A stretch of DNA of 64,000 bases. Source: Bog-473 sp963726005. Its GTDB lineage: Bacteria; Actinomycetota; Acidimicrobiia; Acidimicrobiales; RAAP-2. The position numbers were made by a program, and so were the translations under genes. The notes beneath the pieces were generated by a model that was not told where the DNA came from, searched no databases, and saw nothing but the letters and a program-made list of their open reading frames with translations. The DNA is taken from the NCBI GenBank assembly GCA_963726005.1, contig CAVSAT010000020.1, positions 232,221-296,220 of the forward strand. The letters are read 5' to 3'. Below, piece by piece: positions 56,093 to 63,827 of the stretch (positions are counted from its first letter, which is position 1; each line of letters begins with the position of its first letter).

Positions 56093-56302
56093 ATGAACGA
56101 TACGACCAATAGCAAGCAGCGTGCGAGCAGCAGTGCCGCCAGCAAGGGCGGGGCTGGGGGCATCTGGCTTCTCGGGTTCATCGGAGCGCTTTGCTACTAC
56201 CTGCACACTCACTCTGGGACGTTCTGGCTTGTGCTCTTGGCACTGATGAAGTCCGTGGTCTGGCCCGCGTTCGTCGTGTACCACGTCTTGACTTTGAAGT
56301 AG
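56093..56302 (+). CDS. small two-helix membrane protein
   Basis: 69 residues: a Ser/Lys-rich cytosolic start and two helices (IWLLGFIGALCYYLHTHSGT, FWLVLLALMKSVVWPAFVVY). This arrangement is widespread as an unnamed small protein in actinobacteria. AAAGGCAGCCCG precedes the ATG. A strong hairpin terminator 112 bases downstream suggests its own transcript. Confidence 0.65.
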   Translation: MNDTTNSKQRASSSAASKGGAGGIWLLGFIGALCYYLHTHSGTFWLVLLALMKSVVWPAFVVYHVLTLK

Positions 56303-56413
56303 CGGGACCGCACCTATTGCCCGGCCTTTGGAAAGAGCAATTGGCTGCCCGACTCCGAACCGAGCTGTCCCACCGAGCCGCCGATAGGGGCAGCCGGAGA
56401 CCTATGCCTTCAC

Positions 56414-56452
56414 GGTGACCGACCCAACAGCAATGCCGCTGGGTCGGTCACC
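56414..56452 (+). terminator. strong hairpin terminator
   Basis: GGTGACCGACCCA and TGGGTCGGTCACC form a perfect 13-base stem around a 13-base loop. It lies between two small membrane-protein genes. No U-run, typical for GC-rich actinobacteria. Confidence 0.7.
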
Positions 56453-56549
56453 TCGCCAGCCTGCCAAGACCCGACCCGGGACCTTCTGCCCTACCCGCGA
56501 CGCGTCCTTCGCCGGACAATGGGGATCGTGAGAGAAGAAGGTTTCTGCA

Positions 56550-56714
56550 ATGAAGTACCTCGACTGGATTGCCGTACCGATTCTGCTGTTGGGGGCTGCG
56601 ATGCTCCTCGCCGACATCGGCGCATCGGGTCTGTGGATTGCGGTCATCACGGTCGGCATCGCACTCGTAGCCGTCGACGCCTACCGACGCACGCATCCAC
56701 ATCCGACGGTGTAG
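56550..56714 (+). CDS. small two-helix membrane protein
   Basis: 54 residues starting MKYLDWIAVPILLLGAAMLL with a second helix LWIAVITVGIALVAVDAYRR and a basic end. AGAAGG lies before the ATG. Too short for most gene finders. The charge distribution fits a hairpin in the membrane with both ends inside. Unknown function. Confidence 0.6.
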   Translation: MKYLDWIAVPILLLGAAMLLADIGASGLWIAVITVGIALVAVDAYRRTHPHPTV

Positions 56715-56904
56715 ACGCCTCGTCGTCCGTGATTCCCGAATACCGGGCGATCGAGTGCGAGCACAGTTGTCGACAGCCAACCCGGCGTACGGGGGCACCC
56801 TCGCCGTGCGAATTGCGCCAGGGGGGATCTTCGCTGGTTGCAGCAACACAACTGACCGGTCCTCGCTTCATGAAGCCAGGCCAGCGGTCAGAGGAACCTC
56901 GGTG

Positions 56905-57198
56905 ATGCACAACCCCTACTACTACGACGGCGGAACCCACTGGGGGTTGTGGATCGTCATGATTCTGGCCATGTTGGCGTTCTTCGGCATCCTGGCCTGG
57001 GCGGTCGTCACCATCATTCGTCAGCGAGATGGTCAGCGCCTCGGGGTAGCCCAATCACCGCCCGTCGGTGGCAGCGGCAGCCCAGACCCGCTGCAGATCC
57101 TCGACGAACGTCTCGCCCGCGGTGAGATCGAGATCGACGAGTACACCCGTCGCCGAGACCTCCTCCGGGGAGCCGGTCCAGCCACGCCGTCGCGATGA
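56905..57198 (+). CDS. SHOCT-domain membrane protein
   Basis: 97 residues. One helix near the N-terminus (LWIVMILAMLAFFGILAWAV) and a C-terminal SHOCT motif: DPLQILDERLARGEIEIDEY, then TRRRDLLRGAG. SHOCT segments are found at the ends of many small membrane proteins and help assembly. The ATG at 56905 (AGAGGAAC upstream) is chosen over an earlier one at 56755. It overlaps the cupredoxin gene by four bases. Confidence 0.8.
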   Translation: MHNPYYYDGGTHWGLWIVMILAMLAFFGILAWAVVTIIRQRDGQRLGVAQSPPVGGSGSPDPLQILDERLARGEIEIDEYTRRRDLLRGAGPATPSR

Positions 57199-57743
57199 CG
57201 CGGCAATCCGCGATCATCGCGTCGATTGGGGCCGTGCTGGCCTTAGCTGTCGGGGTGGCGGCGCTCGTTGCTCTGGTGAGCAGTTCCACTGGTCCAATGA
57301 TCGACAACGAGGTGGGCTCCGCCGCGTGTTCGGTGCCACGACTCGATGGCGTGAAGGTGGATGTCACGCTCAGCGACGCTGGTGACGCGATGATGAGCCA
57401 AGAACCGATGATGGCGACCATCACGAGCGACCCGACGAGTGTGGCCGCTGGCAGGGTCTCCTTCGTTGCCTTCAACAACGGAGCCCTCGTGCACGAGATG
57501 GTGGTGCTCCCCCTCCCCTCGGACGGTCCAGGGACGAGGCTGACGGGGGCGGATGGCAAGACAAATGAGGCCCACAGTCTTGGAGAGGCGTCGCGATCTT
57601 GCGCCGGCGGTGTCGGCGATGGCATCGCCCCGGGCAGTATCGGCTGGACGACGATGACGCTCAAGCCGGGGCGCTACGAGCTGGTTTGTGATGAACCGCG
57701 GCACTACGCCGCAGGGATGTTCACAGCCTTGACCGTGCACTAG
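57195..57743 (+). CDS. secreted cupredoxin-like (sulfocyanin-type) copper protein
   Basis: 182 residues. One N-terminal signal/anchor (IIASIGAVLALAVGVAALVA), then a plastocyanin-like fold with RVSFVAFNNGALVHEMVVLP and the copper-ligand loop GRYELVCDEPRHYAAGMF: His of VHEM, Cys, His and Met in type 1 spacing. It may carry electrons on the outer face of the membrane. The ATG overlaps the SHOCT stop (ATGA), so the two are one unit. Close homologues occur singly in actinobacteria. Confidence 0.8.
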   Translation: MTRQSAIIASIGAVLALAVGVAALVALVSSSTGPMIDNEVGSAACSVPRLDGVKVDVTLSDAGDAMMSQEPMMATITSDPTSVAAGRVSFVAFNNGALVHEMVVLPLPSDGPGTRLTGADGKTNEAHSLGEASRSCAGGVGDGIAPGSIGWTTMTLKPGRYELVCDEPRHYAAGMFTALTVH

Positions 57744-57756
57744 ACGCGGTGGCCAG

Positions 57757-59544
57757 GTGTCCAACACCGGCGAGTGCGACCAGCAATCAGCGTCTGGCGT
57801 TGCCCGGTGGATACCAGGTCTAGATCTCGTTCGCCGGTACCGTCGCCAGTGGCTGCTCCGCGACGTCCTGGCCGGGCTTGCTCTGACAGCCCTGCTGGTC
57901 CCGCAGGGCATGGCCTATGCGGAGTTGGCGGGTCTCCCCGCCGTGACCGGACTGTACACGTCCGTCCTGGCGCTCCTCGCCTATGCGGTGTTCGGTCCGT
58001 CTCGGATCATGGTCGTCGGACCCGATTCGGCTCTCGGACCAATGATCGCAGCGGCCATCCTGCCGCTAGTCGCTGCCGACGGTGACCCGACAAGAGCGAT
58101 CGCGCTGGCCAGCATCCTCGCGCTTCTCATGGGCGCTTACTGCATAGTGGCGGGGTTGGCCCGCGTGGGCACTCTGGCCGAGCTCCTCTCACGGCCGATG
58201 AGAGTCGGGTACTTGAGCGGTCTGGCGATCGTGGTGGTGGTCAGCCAACTTCCGAAGCTGTTCGGCTTCAGCACGACGGCCAACGGACTCAGAGCAGAGT
58301 TCCACGCCTTCGTACAGGGGATCTCTGACGGCAAAGCCGTCTCAGCGTCTTTGCTCATCGGCGTGGCTTCCCTCGTGGCGATTCTCGTCCTTCGTTTCTG
58401 GTTGCCCAATGTTCCCGGAGTGTTTCTCGCGGTCGTCGGCGCCACGGTCCTCGTGAGCGTGTTCGACCTATCGGCTCATGGCGTAGCCGTCCTAGGAGTC
58501 ATCCCCCCTGGCATTCCGAAGCCATCGATCCCTCGGGTTGGGCTTCACGATATGGGCACACTGGCCTTGGCCGCGCTGGGTATGGCCTTCGTCACGCTCG
58601 CCGACACGTCGGCTCTCTCGCGTAGCCTCGCCGCCAAACGGGCCGCGAACGTCGACCAGAATCAGGAGCTGGTAGCGCTCGGAACGGCTAACTTGAGTGC
58701 CGGTCTTTTCCAAGGATTCCCAGTCAGCGCATCTGCAACACGAACGGTTGCCGCCGAGAGCTCAGGTTCCCTGACACAAATGACCGGGGTCATCGGGGCC
58801 TTGTGCATCTTGGTGCTCCTTACCTTCACCAACGGTCTGCTGCAGAATCTCCCCAATTCCGTGCTTGCGGCGATCGTGATCGCTGCCGCCGTGAGGCTGT
58901 TCGACCTCGCGACTCTCCGCTGGTTGTGGAGGGTCAGAAAGTCCGAGTTCTTGCTTTCGCTGGCCGCTCTGTTGGGTGTGGCCATCTTTGGGGTATTGCC
59001 AGGCATCGCGATCGCCGTTGCTCTGTCCGTGGGTGACTTCGTTCGTCAGGCCTGGCGGCCGCACACCGCGATTCTTGGGAGGATCCCTGGAAGAAAGGGA
59101 TACCACGACGTTGAGCGACACCCCGAAGCTGTGCAGATTCCCGGATTACTCATCTTCCGATTTGACGCACCGATATTTTTTGCAAATTCGGATTCCTTCT
59201 CTGACGGGGTGAAGACGGCAATTGCCACACGCAAAGAGTCAATCGCTTGGATCATCTTGGCAGCCGAGCCGATCACTGATATCGACACTTCTGCAGCGGA
59301 GGCGCTCGATCACTTACTCGATGACCTCGAAGTCGAAGCGGTGCACTTGGTTTTGGCCGAGCTGAAGGGTCCCGTCAAAGACCGCCTACGCAGCTATGGG
59401 CTCTATGAGCGCCTCGGCGACGATCGGTTCTTCGCCACTATAGGCACGGCTGTCGGCGAATACGTCGACGCCTCGGGAGTGGAGTGGGTCGACTGGAGCG
59501 ACCAGGAGCCCGATGGTGGGCATAATCCTCATCCAGATCTTTAA
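57757..59544 (+). CDS. SulP family anion transporter with STAS domain
   Basis: 595 residues. DVLAGLALTALLVPQGMAYA and ELAGLPAVTGLYTSVLALLA are the SulP signature; about 12 helices follow to residue 430. The end has a STAS domain (LIFRFDAPIFFANSDSFSDG and ITDIDTSAAEALDHLLDDLE), which regulates transport. The likely substrate is sulfate or bicarbonate. The GTG at 57757 lies 13 bases after the cupredoxin stop. No carbonic anhydrase is nearby. Confidence 0.9.
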   Translation: MSNTGECDQQSASGVARWIPGLDLVRRYRRQWLLRDVLAGLALTALLVPQGMAYAELAGLPAVTGLYTSVLALLAYAVFGPSRIMVVGPDSALGPMIAAAILPLVAADGDPTRAIALASILALLMGAYCIVAGLARVGTLAELLSRPMRVGYLSGLAIVVVVSQLPKLFGFSTTANGLRAEFHAFVQGISDGKAVSASLLIGVASLVAILVLRFWLPNVPGVFLAVVGATVLVSVFDLSAHGVAVLGVIPPGIPKPSIPRVGLHDMGTLALAALGMAFVTLADTSALSRSLAAKRAANVDQNQELVALGTANLSAGLFQGFPVSASATRTVAAESSGSLTQMTGVIGALCILVLLTFTNGLLQNLPNSVLAAIVIAAAVRLFDLATLRWLWRVRKSEFLLSLAALLGVAIFGVLPGIAIAVALSVGDFVRQAWRPHTAILGRIPGRKGYHDVERHPEAVQIPGLLIFRFDAPIFFANSDSFSDGVKTAIATRKESIAWIILAAEPITDIDTSAAEALDHLLDDLEVEAVHLVLAELKGPVKDRLRSYGLYERLGDDRFFATIGTAVGEYVDASGVEWVDWSDQEPDGGHNPHPDL

Positions 59545-59564
59545 CGACAGAACAACGCCTGGCG

Positions 59565-59927
59565 TCAGCGGCGGAGCATCCTGGCAAGCACTTCGGCCTC
59601 ACTAATCTCCGGCTGTTTGGTCGCGGTGAGCAATGTCAACGTTCCCTTCTTCGCCAGTTCCTTCAGGTGATCGAGTGCGTCTGTCCGTTCCGGTTGCAAC
59701 AGTTCGGCGTGATAGCGACGGGTGAACTCCTTGAACCGTGCAGAATCGTGGCCATACCACTTTCGCAGCTCCGTTGACGGTGCGACCTCCTTGCACCACT
59801 CGTTGAGGTGAGCCTTGGTTCTGGTGAGTCCCCGCGGCCACAGCCGATCGACCAGCACCCGGATACCATCGTCTCGCGCGGGTGGGTCGTAAATCCGACG
59901 AACCTGAATACTCGCTTTCTCTGCCAT
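59565..59927 (-). CDS. DUF488 family protein
   Basis: 120 residues. IQVRRIYDPPARDDGIRVLV and DRLWPRGLTRTKAHLNEWCK are the DUF488 signature, and LTLLTATKQPEISEAEVLA the end. GGGGAGGGTCGCT precedes the ATG at 59927; the longer frame to 60038 is not supported. Convergent with the SulP gene, only 20 bases apart. No function known; often in stress islands. Confidence 0.88.
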   Translation of the reverse strand: MAEKASIQVRRIYDPPARDDGIRVLVDRLWPRGLTRTKAHLNEWCKEVAPSTELRKWYGHDSARFKEFTRRYHAELLQPERTDALDHLKELAKKGTLTLLTATKQPEISEAEVLARMLRR

Positions 59928-60165
59928 AGCGACCCTCCCCGGAGTTCCCGCTCGTGTCTTCATCAACGATGTGCTCTCTACGACATGGGAGTGCACAGCG
60001 AACACGAACTGGGACCTGTGCCTCGGCGTTGTCTCCATTCGGTCGGCAAAGAGGGACTCGAATCCGTCACTTGGTCGAGTGGGCTCTGGAGGGCCGGCGC
60101 CACTCTGTAAGGGTGCCGAAGTTGACGGAGATTAATCCCGAACCCGCGAACGTAGGCTAAGCACA

Positions 60166-60621
60166 GTGCAGCGGGCGATAACTGGCTACCACCAAGACCA
60201 CGAGGGCGACTGGGTCGCCGAGCTCTCGTGCGGCCATGACCAGCACGTACGACATCGCCCCCCTTTCGAGCAACGGCCCTGGGTGCAAAGCCCAGCAGGA
60301 CGCTCCGGCCGACTCGGTAAGCCCCTCGAGTGCTCACCCTGCGACCGAGCCGAGCTCCCCGCCAACCTGCGAATGGTGCGTACAAGTCCGGAGTGGAATG
60401 AGCACAGCCTTCCTGCTGGTCTGCGTCGATCTCACCGCCTCGGCCACGGCACCTGGGGGCGAATCCATGTCCACGACGGTCACCTTCAGTTTTCGATGGC
60501 CAGTGAGCCGCCCTTGCAAGACGAACTCGTCCGAGGAGAGGAGCAGGCGATCCCACCCGAGATGGAACACGAGGTACGGCCGGTCGGCAGTGTCCGGTTC
60601 TCCTTGGACTTCTGGCCGTAG
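60166..60621 (+). CDS. DUF3565-DUF1971 fusion protein
   Basis: 151 residues. Residues 1-60 are DUF3565 (MQRAITGYHQDHEGDWVAEL, SCGHDQHVRHRPPFEQRPW, CSPCDRAELP), with a CxxC and His that can bind metal. Residues 65-150 are a cupin-like DUF1971 domain (SPEWNEHSLPAGLRRSHRLG, TWGRIHVHDGHLQFSM, IPPEMEHEVRPVGSVRFSLD), found in tellurite-resistance-type genes. GTG at 60166. The fusion is common in actinobacteria; function unknown. Confidence 0.85.
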   Translation: MQRAITGYHQDHEGDWVAELSCGHDQHVRHRPPFEQRPWVQSPAGRSGRLGKPLECSPCDRAELPANLRMVRTSPEWNEHSLPAGLRRSHRLGHGTWGRIHVHDGHLQFSMASEPPLQDELVRGEEQAIPPEMEHEVRPVGSVRFSLDFWP

Positions 60622-60900
60622 ATCGAGTCGATAAGACACACGCCCCGGAGCCTGTGGATCTAGGCGGTGATCCGGCTTGCTGGGCTGGTCTGGTGTGCCC
60701 CGAGTGTGGAGCGATACTCGACGGGTCCGAGCATCGCCCAGGATGTTCCAGAGCCGGGCGCACCTGATGCAACTGAGCTCCGCGGTCAGATGTCCACCTG
60801 GAGGACGACACGGCAAAGGCCGTTTGGACTAATTCAGTAAACGGTGTCGTCAGCATGCGTTGTCGGCACCTTTAGTTTCGACCTTCCAACACGGTAATAA

Positions 60901-61113
60901 CGCGTTCACCCCTGTCTACCCCTCACCCGCACCGAGTTGCCCCCCGGCCTTTTGGGTCTCCTGCAGCAGATTCCTTCGGGCGGCGAGTCTTGGACCTCCC
61001 AACGACGAGAACGGTTTTTGCAGGCGTTCGCCAGCGTCTTGGACTTCTCGGTACCGGTGGATGACAACCTGCCATCGGACATCGAACCAGTCGTCGCCGA
61101 CGAGAGCGCCTGA
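60901..61113 (+). pseudogene. C-terminal fragment of an unknown protein
   Basis: A frame that opens just after TAA at 60898-60900 and has no ATG or GTG start encodes LPPGLLGLLQQIPSGGESWT then SQRRERFLQAFASVLDFSVP and ends DIEPVVADESA. The LLQQIPxGGESWTxxxRERFLQAFxxxLDF pattern looks like the tail of a conserved protein cut at its 5' end, but I cannot name it. Bases 60622-60900 before it hold nothing I recognise. Confidence 0.35.
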
Positions 61114-61173
61114 ACCATGGTCCTAACGCGTCGGAGGACCCGGCAGCAACCGGGCCCTCCACGAAAGTTCCCC

Positions 61174-61198
61174 GACACCTGAAAGGAGGTGAGAACCA
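61174..61198 (+). promoter_or_regulatory. self-sequestering ribosome site before the micro-ORF
   Basis: CACCT-GAAAGG-AGGTG (61176-61191) can fold so that a full Shine-Dalgarno sequence, AAAGGAGGTGA (61182-61192), is partly hidden in its own hairpin. It sits seven bases before an ATG. Confidence 0.4.
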
Positions 61199-61237
61199 AT
61201 GCTTATTATTTGCGTATTTATAATTGTACCGCCTTAG
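61199..61237 (+). CDS. 12-residue hydrophobic leader-type micro-ORF
   Basis: ATG at 61199 encodes MLIICVFIIVPP and TAG (61235-61237). The ribosome site upstream is near-perfect, and the peptide is hydrophobic and ends Pro-Pro, as stalling leader peptides may. The TAG is within a 7-base stem AGCTAGC-GCGA-GCTAGCT (61236-61253) with a GNRA tetraloop. The codons are strikingly AT-rich in a GC-rich window. No structural gene follows on this strand. The same bases contain TATAAT (61219-61224), so they could instead be a promoter. Confidence 0.35.
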   Translation: MLIICVFIIVPP

Positions 61238-61253
61238 CTAGCGCGAGCTAGCT
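61236..61253 (+). promoter_or_regulatory. GNRA-capped hairpin
   Basis: AGCTAGC-GCGA-GCTAGCT, a perfect 7-base stem with a GCGA tetraloop. It overlaps the micro-ORF stop and would be the 5' end of a transcript begun from TATAAT at 61219-61224. Confidence 0.5.
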
Positions 61254-61417
61254 GATCGCGTACCCCTCAAAGCCGGAGGCCCGGTGCCTAGCGTCGTCGT
61301 GTTGGCGGCCACCTGGGCATCGGGTTTTCCGGCCTTCAGAGGGGCAGCAACCCCGACGATCCGACGTCGCCCGGGCGGTTCGCTGTCATCGCGCTGTCAC
61401 CAACCCTGGGTAGCAAG

Positions 61418-61443
61418 AGGGCCGGTCCCGAAGAGCCGGCCCT
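61418..61443 (+). terminator. hairpin near site C
   Basis: AGGGCCGG and CCGGCCCT form a perfect 8-base stem with a 10-base loop. It could end a transcript of about 200 bases from 61231, or belong to the repeat unit that includes the flank of site C. It has no U-run. Confidence 0.45.
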
Positions 61444-61472
61444 GACCTGCGAATTTCTGAGTGGCGGGGGGA

Positions 61473-61553
61473 GTGGCGGGGGGAGGATTTGAACCTCCGA
61501 CCTTCGGGTTATGAGACCTATATCGAGCGTCTACCAACTAATTCACCGGTCAA
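61473..61553 (-). pseudogene. decayed tRNA-Met gene, attachment-site-like (site C)
   Basis: The 3' half (61473-61518) is identical in its core to sites A and B: acceptor CCCCGCC, T arm, CCCGAAGGTC and CTCATAA anticodon loop (CAT). Beyond it on the minus strand a D-arm-like AATTAGTTGGTAGACGCTC is recognisable, but the anticodon stem is imperfect (TAGGT opposite CCCGA) and no GGCGGGG acceptor strand follows. It is therefore a broken tRNA. A partial direct duplication GTGGCGGGGGGAG precedes it at 61461-61473, with the 3' flank shared with site D. GGATTTTCGTGGGAT at 61649 matches site A's arm. Confidence 0.6.
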
Positions 61554-61699
61554 CCGAGTGTCGCTGAATTACCCTTCTAGCTGGGATGATCAGCGATACG
61601 ACACCCTGAGCAGCGAATACCTTGATAACACCCGAATCTGAATCCGGGGGATTTTCGTGGGATTGATTCCATCTGCCGCCGCTTGGATGGTCGGCCTCT

Positions 61700-61742
61700 C
61701 GGATCCAGATCGCCAATTTTCACGGATCCAGATCGCCAATTT
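61700..61742 (+). repeat. 20-base tandem direct repeat
   Basis: CGGATCCAGATCGCCAATTT at 61700-61719 and again at 61723-61742, three bases (TCA) apart. Terminal regions of IS21-family elements carry short repeats of a similar GATCGCCA type, so this could be an insertion-sequence end. No transposase is present. The rest of 61554-61879 holds no gene. Confidence 0.55.
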
Positions 61743-61879
61743 GCAGCCCAACATCTCGGTGGGGGAATCGGACGAGCGCGCGTTCTGACACGTGGATGCC
61801 ACTCGGTCGGTGACTAGGGGTTCCCACAGGCAAGCAACTCCAGGAATGGGAATTAGCGAGCCTGGCTGTATCGAGCCGG

Positions 61880-62803
61880 CTATCCGCCCTCGATGATCCG
61901 GATGATCGTCTTTCCGGGAATGTGCCGGTCCGGGGCAAACGCGGCCGGCGCTTCGGCGAGCGGGCGTACCGCACCGACGATCGGCTTGTGGCGTCCGTCC
62001 CTGAGCCGCTGAGCGAGGTCAGCGAGCCGGGAGCGGTGGGCTTCGACGACGAAGAACATGGCGCGCCCGTCCTTCGGCTGGATCGTGGGTGTCCCGACAG
62101 TGGTCACGAGCGTGCCGCCGGCGCGTACTAGCGCAGTCGATCGGTCGCGAATCTCACCTCCGATCACGTCGAAGACCACGTCGACCTCGCCGGCGTCTTC
62201 GAGCTTGTCGCTCTCCAAATCCAAGAAGATGCTCGCTCCCAAACCGAGAGCGGTCTCGCGGTCCGCGTCCCGGCCGGTGCCGATCACGACAGCGCCCATC
62301 TCGCAGGCGAGCTGCACGGCGATCGACCCGACGCCGCCCGCGGCGCCGTGGATCAGGACCGTCTGACCGGTCGTGAGGTGAGCATGATCGATCAGCCCCT
62401 GCCATGCGGTCAGCCCCGAGATCGGCAGAGCGGCGGCCACGACGTGGTCGACGTCAGCCGGAAGAGGAGCGAGGTTGCGGGCCTCCAACGCGGTGTATTC
62501 GGCCAGGGAGCCGTCGCGGACCCAGTCGATCAGTCCGAACACCCGTTGGCCGACACTGAGGCCGGTGGTGCCGTACCCCAACTCGGCGACGATCCCCGAC
62601 ACCTCGTGGCCGGGCACGCTCGGCGTCCGGTCGCGCCCGGCGCGGTCGACCCATGTTGACGACCAGTCCAGCTCACCGGGGGTGAACCCCGCGGCATGCA
62701 CCCGTACGATCACATCGTTTTGGGCGGCGTGGGGGTACGGGATGTCCGTCAAGGAGAGTCCGCCGACACCGGCTTCGCGATCTCGAACGGTGATTGCTTG
62801 CAT
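61880..62803 (-). CDS. zinc-free NADP-dependent MDR oxidoreductase
   Basis: 307 residues. GroES-like domain with AAGFTPGELDWSSTWVDRAG and VPGHEVSGIVAELGYG, then the Rossmann motif VLIHGAAGGVGSIAVQLACE and GTGRDADRETALGLGASIFL. No zinc-binding Cys/His set. AAAGGAG precedes the ATG at 62803. Quinone reductase or enone reductase activity is likely; the substrate is not known. It is 300 bases from the SDR and transcribed the same way. Confidence 0.88.
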   Translation of the reverse strand: MQAITVRDREAGVGGLSLTDIPYPHAAQNDVIVRVHAAGFTPGELDWSSTWVDRAGRDRTPSVPGHEVSGIVAELGYGTTGLSVGQRVFGLIDWVRDGSLAEYTALEARNLAPLPADVDHVVAAALPISGLTAWQGLIDHAHLTTGQTVLIHGAAGGVGSIAVQLACEMGAVVIGTGRDADRETALGLGASIFLDLESDKLEDAGEVDVVFDVIGGEIRDRSTALVRAGGTLVTTVGTPTIQPKDGRAMFFVVEAHRSRLADLAQRLRDGRHKPIVGAVRPLAEAPAAFAPDRHIPGKTIIRIIEGG

Positions 62804-63101
62804 GGCAGCTCCTTTCTGTAAGGGGTGGTCGAACCGTCCCTGCACGTCGAGGCCGAAGCTGAGCCCCGCGTGTGATGCCTCAATGGGCGCACCGCGCCAG
62901 GGTAAGCCTCTCGAAGGAGCCCTGGGCGTGGTTCCGGCAGCGGGGCCAACCAGTCTTGTAACCGAGCCACTATCCACGCGGGTCAACGGCATCGAGCAGG
63001 GGTTGTAGCGGTCCAGCGGGGCTTGGCGCACTGAGTCGAAGAACAGGTCGACCTCGAGGGCGATGAGCATTTGATTCTCGTGTGCACGACAGTTGGCGAA
63101 A

Positions 63102-63827
63102 TCAGGCCCCCGCGGACTGACCACCGTCGATGTGCAGGACAACTCCCGTGACAAATGAGGCTCGCTCCAGATAGAGGATTCCCTCGACGACGTCGCTGAT
63201 CTGACCGACTCGGCCCAGCGGATGAAGCTCTGCGAGGCCTTGATACGAAGCTGGATCGAAGGCGGGGTTCTGTATGACCCCGAGCGAGACCGCGTTGCAC
63301 CGCACACCTCGGGACGCATACTCGATAGCAAGTGAGCGGGTAACGGCCGCCAGACCGCCCTTTGTGAGCGAGACGAGGGCAGATGGGTTCTCGCTCTCGG
63401 CATGGTCGACAAGGCTGGTCGTGAGATTCACGATGTGACCACCCGAATCCTGGTTGAGCATCTGGCGAATGACAGCCTGGGTGACCTGGAAAAACCCGGT
63501 CAGATTCACTGCCGTGATCGCCGAATAGTCCTCGAGTGTGTAGTCGGTAAACGGCTTACTGATGAAGATCCCAGCGTTGTTGATCAGGCTGTCGATGCGC
63601 CCGAAGCGATTGACCGCCTGATCAACGATCATCTGGGCGGTCTCGACCTCGGCAATGTCACCCCTCACCGTGAGAAAGTCGGACGCGTCGGAGGGTTTGA
63701 TCGATCGCGACACGCCCACGACCGCATATCCGGCCTCCCGAAAGCTTTTTGCAGCGCCGGCGCCGATGCCTTGAGACGCTCCGGTCACCACCGCGACCTT
63801 GCGTGAGGCGTGGGATGCGGCGCTCAT
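63102..63827 (-). CDS. atypical SDR without the catalytic tyrosine
   Basis: 241 residues. Cofactor motif VVTGASQGIGAGAAKSFREA and LINNAGIFISKPF are normal and LHIDGGQSAGA ends it. But in place of YxxxK the sequence is ESENPSALVSLTKGGLAAVT: Lys is present and the Tyr position is Val. The same segment with PSALxSLTKGG is seen in a known SDR subgroup, so it is not a random error. It may be a binding or regulatory protein, or use another acid. The ATG overlaps the next gene's stop. Confidence 0.85.
   Translation of the reverse strand: MSAASHASRKVAVVTGASQGIGAGAAKSFREAGYAVVGVSRSIKPSDASDFLTVRGDIAEVETAQMIVDQAVNRFGRIDSLINNAGIFISKPFTDYTLEDYSAITAVNLTGFFQVTQAVIRQMLNQDSGGHIVNLTTSLVDHAESENPSALVSLTKGGLAAVTRSLAIEYASRGVRCNAVSLGVIQNPAFDPASYQGLAELHPLGRVGQISDVVEGILYLERASFVTGVVLHIDGGQSAGA

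Noticed and set aside
60334..60816. Minus-strand ORF with CIRC pair (LTAELSCIRCARLW)
   Set aside because: More than half is antisense to the DUF3565-DUF1971 gene and no family, start signal or conserved zinc motif supports it.
61473..61553. Intact tRNA-Met
   Set aside because: No 5' acceptor strand to pair with CCCCGCC and a mispaired anticodon stem; treated as a relic.
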